From assembly GCA_031277045.1 (NCBI GenBank), contig JAISLX010000014.1, positions 1 to 20,248 on the forward strand: a stretch of DNA of 20,248 bases, in the 5' to 3' direction. The DNA is from Treponema sp. GTDB taxonomy: Bacteria; Spirochaetota; Spirochaetia; Treponematales; Breznakiellaceae. Below the pieces are notes generated by a model. The model was not told the DNA's origin. It searched no databases and saw only the letters and a list, made by a program, of their open reading frames with translations. Below are positions 15,028 through 20,248 of this stretch, one piece after another. The stretch's first letter is position 1; each line of letters starts with the position of its first letter. The position numbers and the translations under genes were made by a program.

Positions 15028-15042
15028 CAAAAACCGTCCGCG

Positions 15043-17004
15043 TTATGAAATTCCGGGCCGTCTCCGTTTAGAAAACGGTCTGTACGGAGAGCCCGCCCAT
15101 GTTACTCCGGCGTGGCCGGAAAATTCCAGCGTGTTAAGCCGTACCCCGTGAACCAAAACGGAAAGCACGTTCAGCACAATGTTAAGCCCATGCCCGAATA
15201 CCAGCAGAATCACCCCAAAGGCAAAAAAGACAAAATGCCCCAGCATCGGCCCCGCCATCTTATCAACCGTGTCGGCGATAGCCGCCCCGGCAAGTCCCAC
15301 GGCCCAGAGCCTTATGTACGACATAATGTCGGAAAACACGTTGGCGATACCCAGGATCACCGGGATGATGTTTTTAAGGCTTTCCAGTATGGACCGGCCT
15401 ATACTGCCATCGTAGTTTATAAACACAAAGTTCAGGATAAAGCCCGCGGCAAAAACATATACGGCCTGGGGGAACAGGGGAATTTGCCGGTATTCGTTGC
15501 TCGCAATAAGGGAAAGGATGATAAAGTACATCCCGCCCAGCATGGCGATATTCCCAATCTCTCCCGCTATTCTAAGGGATCTGTTGTGGAAAATCGCGAT
15601 GATGTGGCCGATGGAAAGCTGAAGCAGGGCCAGGGAAAAGCAGAAAATCATAAGGTTCTGCTGAACGATTTTTTTGCCGTACTCGGAGGCGCCGGACCTT
15701 ACGTTCGAGACAAGGGGCAGCGAAACGTTTTTCAGCGCTTCCGGCAGATAGCCAACCTCGATTCCAAACCAGGAACAGGTAAGCACCCCCCAGATAAAGT
15801 TGGAAAGCCCCAGAAGGCAAACCAGTTTTACGATTCCCGGAACGCCTTTTTTCGCGGTGGCGATACAGCCCACGGTTCCCCCCAAAAGGAGAAGGGCGCC
15901 GTAACCCGCGTCGCCGAAAATCATCCCAAAGAAAACAACGAAAAAGAGGAGGAACCACAGCGAAATGTCAACCTCGTTATAGCCCGGCACCACCTCAAGA
16001 AAATCGGTCAGGGGGTTGAGCAGGCGTACCAGTTTGCTGTTTTTAAGCAGCGTCGGAACGGGATCCTCCGGCCCCGGCTCGTCGGCGACAAAGGCCCAGC
16101 CGTTTTCCGCCGCGCCCCGTTTGAGCACGCCGATCCTGTCCCTGGGCATATAGCCGGTAAGCCAGGAAACGCCCCGGCCCTGAAAATCATCGCCTTCGTC
16201 CCTGTCTTCCTCGAGGACGTTCATACCCGCCTTTGCCGTCTCAAATTCAATGTCTTCAAGAAGTTTTTCCTGTTCGGCGCCGATGGCCGGAGCCGCCGGA
16301 ACGTAAGCGGCCAGTTTGCCGTCAACGGCGGCAAGTTCTTCCCGCGTTTCCGTTATGTGCCGGTCGATTCCCGAAAGGGATTTTTCGGGCAGGGCAAACG
16401 GGGTCTCGCCCGGTATTTCGCCGCCGACCGCGACCAGGCGGACGCCGGTTTTGTTTTTTTCAAGGACGATGCGGTTTACCTCGTCACCCAGATTTTCGTA
16501 AGATTGAAGGCTCAACTCGTAGGGGACAAGAACAACCCCGTTTTCGGAAAGAAAAGCGAAGGTTTGCGGATTAAAGTCTCCCCATTTTTCAACGCGGCTG
16601 CGTTCACGGGCAAGGGACAAAAGCCGTTCCTGGAGGTTTTTCTTTTCCTCTCCCAGGGCAAGTACCGCGCCAACGTATTCGGCGGCTTCCGTCCGGGCGC
16701 CCGCGTTCATGCTCATTGCCCCGGCGTTCATGTTCATGGCGTTCATGTCCGCGGCGTTTACGCTCACGCTCCCGGCATCCGCGTCCTGTTTCTTCTTTTG
16801 CTTTTTAAGGCTTTCCGCCGAGGCTCTAAGCAGGGCAAGGGCGTTTTCCGTTTTGGTTTTCCGTTCAAACAGCGCGGAAAGGGCCGCGGACTGTACCTGC
16901 TTTTTTTCAAGGTGAAGCACACCCAGTTCCCTGAGCTTTTCAAGGGCGGCCGTTTTTTCCTTGTCCATTACCACAAGGGAAACTTTATCCATCGGGACAA
17001 TCAT
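15043..17004 (-). CDS. atpI: V-type ATP synthase subunit I (a-subunit homologue)
   Basis: A stator subunit of 653 residues. The N-terminal half is a soluble coiled-coil domain (starts MIVPMDKVSLVVMDKEKTAALEKLRELGVLHLE, the classic opening). The C-terminal half has about seven or eight membrane helices, beginning near WFLLFFVVFFGMIFGDAGYGALLLL. The essential rotor-facing arginine is Arg565 in SYIRLWAVGLAGA, and the family ending HGVRLNTLEFSGH is present. Residues 75-105 contain an odd low-complexity insertion of Met, Asn and Ala repeats within the coiled coil. The gene overlaps atpD by 4 nt (ATGA). It lies downstream of A, B and D and upstream of K. Confidence 0.96.
   Translation of the reverse strand: MIVPMDKVSLVVMDKEKTAALEKLRELGVLHLEKKQVQSAALSALFERKTKTENALALLRASAESLKKQKKKQDADAGSVSVNAADMNAMNMNAGAMSMNAGARTEAAEYVGAVLALGEEKKNLQERLLSLARERSRVEKWGDFNPQTFAFLSENGVVLVPYELSLQSYENLGDEVNRIVLEKNKTGVRLVAVGGEIPGETPFALPEKSLSGIDRHITETREELAAVDGKLAAYVPAAPAIGAEQEKLLEDIEFETAKAGMNVLEEDRDEGDDFQGRGVSWLTGYMPRDRIGVLKRGAAENGWAFVADEPGPEDPVPTLLKNSKLVRLLNPLTDFLEVVPGYNEVDISLWFLLFFVVFFGMIFGDAGYGALLLLGGTVGCIATAKKGVPGIVKLVCLLGLSNFIWGVLTCSWFGIEVGYLPEALKNVSLPLVSNVRSGASEYGKKIVQQNLMIFCFSLALLQLSIGHIIAIFHNRSLRIAGEIGNIAMLGGMYFIILSLIASNEYRQIPLFPQAVYVFAAGFILNFVFINYDGSIGRSILESLKNIIPVILGIANVFSDIMSYIRLWAVGLAGAAIADTVDKMAGPMLGHFVFFAFGVILLVFGHGLNIVLNVLSVLVHGVRLNTLEFSGHAGVTWAGSPYRPFSKRRRPGIS
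16703..16760 (-). repeat. short tandem-like repeat inside atpI
   Basis: The plus-strand motif GCGTTCATG occurs at 16703-16711, 16724-16732 and 16739-16747. Variants lie between and after these copies (TGTTCATG, GCGTTTACG). Translated in atpI it gives a run of Met-Asn-Ala units. The frame is preserved throughout. Confidence 0.7.
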
Positions 17005-17624
17005 GCCGTTCCTCCCCCGGCCTTTCCGGCGGCCTGGGCAAGGCCCCGCTTGGCTATCTTTCCCCGGACTACGGCGGCGGTCTGCTGATCGCCCAAATAG
17101 ACCTGGATTTTTTTGATGTTTTCCCGTGTTTCTGGGATCTTAATCTTTTCAAACAAATTGACCCTTTGCGTCGTTACCCTAAGTTCGTGATCAAGCCGCC
17201 GGCGCTGTTCTTCCAGGGTTTGGGCTTCCAGGTCAAGGAGCAGCACCTCTTTCATCCGCTCCACGGCGGCGTCAAGCCACAGGGGCGTGTAGTACAAATC
17301 GTAGGCGGCGATTGTAAAATCGGCGCCCCGGAAAATCGGAATCGAAACGCCGGCTATGTTGCCTTCCGCGGTACGGACATTTTCGATAACAAGAATGTCC
17401 GGGGTAAAAATCCCCTTTTCCCCGTAAACGGCAATCCACGATTTAAAAACCTCGTCGACGCGGTTTTTTTCATCGGTCAATTCCTTAATCCGAATCTCCG
17501 TTGTACGGATCTCCGCCTGAAGCTGCTGTTTTTTCAGCATCAGCGTCGGCAGGTAGCGCTGAAACATCTTGAGGGAATCTTTTTGTTTTTTAAGCTCATT
17601 CTTGGTAAGCTTTATCTTCGCCAC
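17001..17624 (-). CDS. atpD: V-type ATP synthase subunit D (central stalk)
   Basis: A 207-residue rotor-shaft protein connecting the catalytic head to the membrane ring. The start MAKIKLTKNELKKQKDSLK and the following LPTLMLKKQQLQAEI are typical of the family. Both N- and C-terminal parts are long heptad-rich helices that form an antiparallel coiled coil, with a small middle domain around residues 75-110. A Gly/Ala-rich tail follows the last helix. The gene starts 16 nt behind atpB and its stop overlaps the atpI ATG, so B, D and I are tightly coupled. Confidence 0.95.
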   Translation of the reverse strand: MAKIKLTKNELKKQKDSLKMFQRYLPTLMLKKQQLQAEIRTTEIRIKELTDEKNRVDEVFKSWIAVYGEKGIFTPDILVIENVRTAEGNIAGVSIPIFRGADFTIAAYDLYYTPLWLDAAVERMKEVLLLDLEAQTLEEQRRRLDHELRVTTQRVNLFEKIKIPETRENIKKIQVYLGDQQTAAVVRGKIAKRGLAQAAGKAGGGTA

Positions 17625-17640
17625 GCTTCACTCCGCCTGT

Positions 17641-18939
17641 TTACGCTTTCTTCGGCCAAAATTTTTCGATAAGCTCGGTACGAAGCCCGGTCTCTTCCGG
17701 CGAAAAACAATCGGAAAGTATTTCCCAACCCAGGTCCAGGGCTCGTTCAAGGGGAATGTTCACCGAAAGATCCATCATCTGCCGTTCAAAACTTTCGCCG
17801 TACTTGAGGAGTTTTCCGTCCCAGTCGGTCATGATAAAGCCCATAGCTTTCTTTTCAATGGAATCCTGGTACGCCGAATCCAGCTTGATCATGCCGTCCA
17901 TAAGAGCCCGGTGATCCTGCCTGGTTTTGCCGTTGACCTGCTGTTTAAGCCGGGACAGGGAGCCGAAGGGCTCTATGCGGCCGTTTTTAAGGTAGTACTG
18001 GCCTTCGGTAATATAGCCGGTGTTGTCGGGCACCGGGTGGGTTACGTCGTCGCCGGGCATCGTCGTTACGCCGAGGATCGTGATGGAGCCCGCCGTATCG
18101 AAGTCAACGGCTTTTTCGTAACGGCTCGCAAGCTGGCTGTACAGGTCGCCGGGATAGCCCCGGTTGGACGGAACCTGTTCCTGGATAATCGAGATTTCCT
18201 TCATCGCGTCGGCGAAGTTCGTCATGTCGGTCAGCAGCACAAGCACGTCTTTTCCCTGGAGGGCAAACTGCTCCGCCACGGCCAGAGACATGTCGGGGAT
18301 CATGAGGCACTCAACGGTGGGGTCAGACGCGGTATGGACAAACATCACCGTGCGGGAAAGGGCGCCGCCTTCTTCCAGCGTGTCCCGGAAGAACAGGTAG
18401 TCGTCGTATTTAAGCCCCATGCCCCCCAGGACGATAACGTCAACCTCGGCCTGCATCGCGATACGGGCCAGAAGCTCGTTGTACGGCTCCCCGGATACGG
18501 AAAATATCGGGAGCTTCTGGCTTACAACGAGGGTGTTGAACAGGTCGATCATCGGGATGCCGGTCCGGATCATCCGCCGGGGGATGATCCGCTGGGCGGG
18601 ATTTACCGAAGGCCCGCCTATGGGGATAAGGTTTTCACGCAGGGCCGGCCCCTTGTCGCGGGGCTTCCCCGAACCGGAAAAAACCCGGCCCATCAGATTG
18701 CCGGAAAAAGACACCTCCATCGGGCGGCCAAGGAAACGTACCGTGTCTCCGGTGGAAATGCCCCGGCCGCCGGCAAATACCTGGAGGGCGACAAGGCCGC
18801 CTTCAAGACGGTTGACCTCCGCGAGAGAGGTGCCGAAGGCCGTGTCTACCTCGGCAAGGTCGCCGTAACGGATCCCGTCGGCCTTGACGGTAATGACGCT
18901 TCCGGTTATGGATTCGATTTTGCTATATACCTTTTTCAT
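17641..18939 (-). CDS. atpB: V-type ATP synthase subunit B (non-catalytic)
   Basis: The non-catalytic subunit alternating with A in the hexameric head, 432 residues, a normal length. The N-terminal beta-barrel starts [18 protein letters not shown], and [12 protein letters not shown] (88-99) and [19 protein letters not shown] are family markers. At the P-loop position it reads [13 protein letters not shown] (146-158), with no Walker lysine, as expected for a B subunit. [16 protein letters not shown] and [19 protein letters not shown] are strongly conserved; the latter region normally supplies the arginine contributed to the A-subunit active site. AGGTAGGAAGC precedes the ATG. The 76-nt gap to atpA contains no strong structure. 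Confidence 0.97.
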   Translation of the reverse strand: MKKVYSKIESITGSVITVKADGIRYGDLAEVDTAFGTSLAEVNRLEGGLVALQVFAGGRGISTGDTVRFLGRPMEVSFSGNLMGRVFSGSGKPRDKGPALRENLIPIGGPSVNPAQRIIPRRMIRTGIPMIDLFNTLVVSQKLPIFSVSGEPYNELLARIAMQAEVDVIVLGGMGLKYDDYLFFRDTLEEGGALSRTVMFVHTASDPTVECLMIPDMSLAVAEQFALQGKDVLVLLTDMTNFADAMKEISIIQEQVPSNRGYPGDLYSQLASRYEKAVDFDTAGSITILGVTTMPGDDVTHPVPDNTGYITEGQYYLKNGRIEPFGSLSRLKQQVNGKTRQDHRALMDGMIKLDSAYQDSIEKKAMGFIMTDWDGKLLKYGESFERQMMDLSVNIPLERALDLGWEILSDCFSPEETGLRTELIEKFWPKKA

Positions 18940-19015
18940 GCTTCCTACCTGCCATTTAGTGAGCCTGTCTCAAACCCCGGAACATTTCGTCCGCCGGGCC
19001 CTAAAACAGTCTCCG

Positions 19016-20248
19016 TTATAAAAACTTTTCCGCCTCCGGATCGATGCCGCTTCTCCGCTCCGAAACCGCGTCGTCGATTTCCTTTTCAAAGCCGGAAAAA
19101 CGCTCGCTCTTCCATTCGGAACCGTTAAAGTCAAGAAACTTTTGCCGGAGCCGGTTAAACCAGGTTCTGGCCTCGTTTTTGTCGGTAAAGCTGAATTTGC
19201 TTGCCATGATCGCGAGCAGTTTGGCAAAAACGTATTTTTGCCGTTCCGGGCTTACCGCCGCGTCCACGGCGTCGAAGGAGTTCTGCTGGAAATACACCGA
19301 ATCCACAAGCTCGCCTTTAAGGTAGATTATATAGTCGTCAAGGCTGGTTCCTTCCTCGCCGACTACCTTCATCATCTGTTCTACCTCGCTGCCCCGGCGC
19401 ATAAAACCGTGGGCATAGCCTACCTTTTCGGAGGGGATGATCCCCCTGTACTTGGACCAGGAATCGAGGGGATGAATCGCCGGGAATTTTCGCGCGTCGG
19501 AACGTTCCCGGGAAAGGCCGTGGAACGCGCCGACGACTTTCAGCGTCGCCTGGGTTACCGGCTCCTCAAAGTTGCCGCCGGCGGGACTTACCGTACCGCC
19601 TATCGTAACGGAACCCAGAGAGCCGTCTTTAAGCCGGACAAGGCCGGCCCGTTCGTAGAAGCTGGCGATCGTGGATTCCAGATACGCGGGGAACGCTTCC
19701 TCGCCGGGAATTTCCTCAAGGCGGCCGGACATTTCGCGCATCGCCTGGGCCCAGCGGCTTGTTGAATCGGCGAGGAGCAGGACGTTCAGCCCCATCTGGC
19801 GGTAATATTCGGCCAGGGTAACGGCGGTATACACGGAAGCCTCACGGGCGGCAACGGGCATTGAGGAGGTATTACAGATGATGATAGTCCGTTCCATCAA
19901 CGAACGGCCCGTTTTGGGATCAAGCAGTTCGGGAAATTCCTTGAGGGTTTCCACAACCTCGCCGGCCCGTTCGCCGCAGGCGGCGAGGATGACAATGTCC
20001 ACATCGGCGTGGCGGCTGGTGATCTGCTGGAGCACGGTTTTGCCCGCCCCGAAAGGTCCGGGGATACAGTAGGTGCCACCACGGGCGACGGGGAAGAAGG
20101 TGTCGATAAGCCTGACCCTGGTAACCATGGGTTCTTCCGGCCTGAGCCGTTCCTCAAAGCATTCGATAGGCCGCTTTACCGGCCAGTGAAAGCTCATCGT
20201 AACGGGGATAGTGTTCCCGTCCTGATCCTTCAATTCGGCGATTTTTTC
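19016..20248 (-). CDS. atpA: V-type ATP synthase subunit A (catalytic), 5' end beyond the window
   Basis: The catalytic ATP-binding subunit. The 410 visible residues are the C-terminal two thirds of a protein normally near 590 residues. The frame runs to the last base of the window. A TTG at 20233 is internal, because EKIAE and family-like sequence precede it. Counted from that TTG, the Walker A loop GPFGAGKT is at 59-66, the catalytic glutamate segment GERAGE at 87-92, and LLADSTSRWAQAMREMSGRLEEIPGEE follows, all characteristic of V/A-type A subunits. The segment before the P-loop (SFHWPVKRP) is the end of the non-homologous bulge region specific to A subunits. The ATPase either hydrolyses ATP to pump ions or makes ATP; the sequence does not decide which. 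Confidence 0.97.
   Translation of the reverse strand, partial: EKIAELKDQDGNTIPVTMSFHWPVKRPIECFEERLRPEEPMVTRVRLIDTFFPVARGGTYCIPGPFGAGKTVLQQITSRHADVDIVILAACGERAGEVVETLKEFPELLDPKTGRSLMERTIIICNTSSMPVAAREASVYTAVTLAEYYRQMGLNVLLLADSTSRWAQAMREMSGRLEEIPGEEAFPAYLESTIASFYERAGLVRLKDGSLGSVTIGGTVSPAGGNFEEPVTQATLKVVGAFHGLSRERSDARKFPAIHPLDSWSKYRGIIPSEKVGYAHGFMRRGSEVEQMMKVVGEEGTSLDDYIIYLKGELVDSVYFQQNSFDAVDAAVSPERQKYVFAKLLAIMASKFSFTDKNEARTWFNRLRQKFLDFNGSEWKSERFSGFEKEIDDAVSERRSGIDPEAEKFL

Noticed and set aside
15112..17088. 658-codon open frame on the plus strand
   Set aside because: It is the antisense shadow of atpI and the end of atpD, with a basic, domain-less translation caused by codon bias of the real genes.
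17569..19128. 519-codon open frame on the plus strand
   Set aside because: It is antisense to atpB, whose homology is unambiguous; the translation resembles no protein family.
1..20248. CRISPR array, tRNA or rRNA genes, prophage or defence genes
   Set aside because: No regularly spaced direct repeats, no cloverleaf or rRNA-like sequence and no such protein families were recognised by eye; a dedicated scan was not possible.

Overview
The window reads as a chromosomal segment of a spirochaete, most likely Treponema or a close relative, possibly of the termite-gut type. The main reason is the bacterial V/A-type ATPase cluster in the order A-B-D-I-K on the minus strand, the arrangement known from Treponema. 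A 512-residue protein resembling a spirochaete-restricted family next to mazG supports this. Nearly all genes lie on the minus strand; only ddl and one transposase remnant are on the plus strand. Genus-level assignment is inference.

Layout from right to left, the direction of transcription. 20248-14511: V-type ATPase genes atpA (5' end outside the window), atpB, atpD, atpI and atpK. A strong hairpin sits between atpI and atpK, and the proteolipid carries residues expected for Na+ binding. 14431-13406: ispG (gcpE) of the non-mevalonate isoprenoid pathway. Its N-terminal homology continues upstream of the first ATG, but no ATG, GTG or TTG is available there. 13458-12292: an exported TPR-type protein overlapping the end of ispG. 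12291-11128: a gene-free stretch of about 1.2 kb filled with mobile-element debris. It holds a 476-bp internally deleted IS4-type element with 19-bp perfect inner terminal repeats, a nested inverted repeat, and a C-terminal fragment of a second, YREK-type DDE transposase on the opposite strand.

11127-9997: ddl (D-Ala-D-Ala ligase, plus strand), divergent from recG (9861-7690). 7618-2838: a tightly packed MacA-MacB-TolC-like tripartite efflux operon with adaptor lipoprotein, ABC ATPase, FtsX-type permease and outer-membrane channel. The first three genes are joined by 4-nt overlaps. 2682-254: the conserved spirochaete-type protein and mazG, also with a 4-nt overlap, behind a recognisable sigma70-type promoter. 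1-190: AT-rich sequence of different composition. It carries a -10 box, an unusually complete Shine-Dalgarno sequence and the start of a reading frame that is open only after a -1 shift at a T-run.

The best candidates for something undescribed are the start-codon-less 5' end of ispG directly behind atpK, the strong SD plus slippery-looking run at the left edge, the atpI/atpK intergenic hairpin, and the miniature IS4 derivative. I did not see a convincing new multi-gene system: the identified genes belong to known families. No tRNA, rRNA or CRISPR array was recognised.
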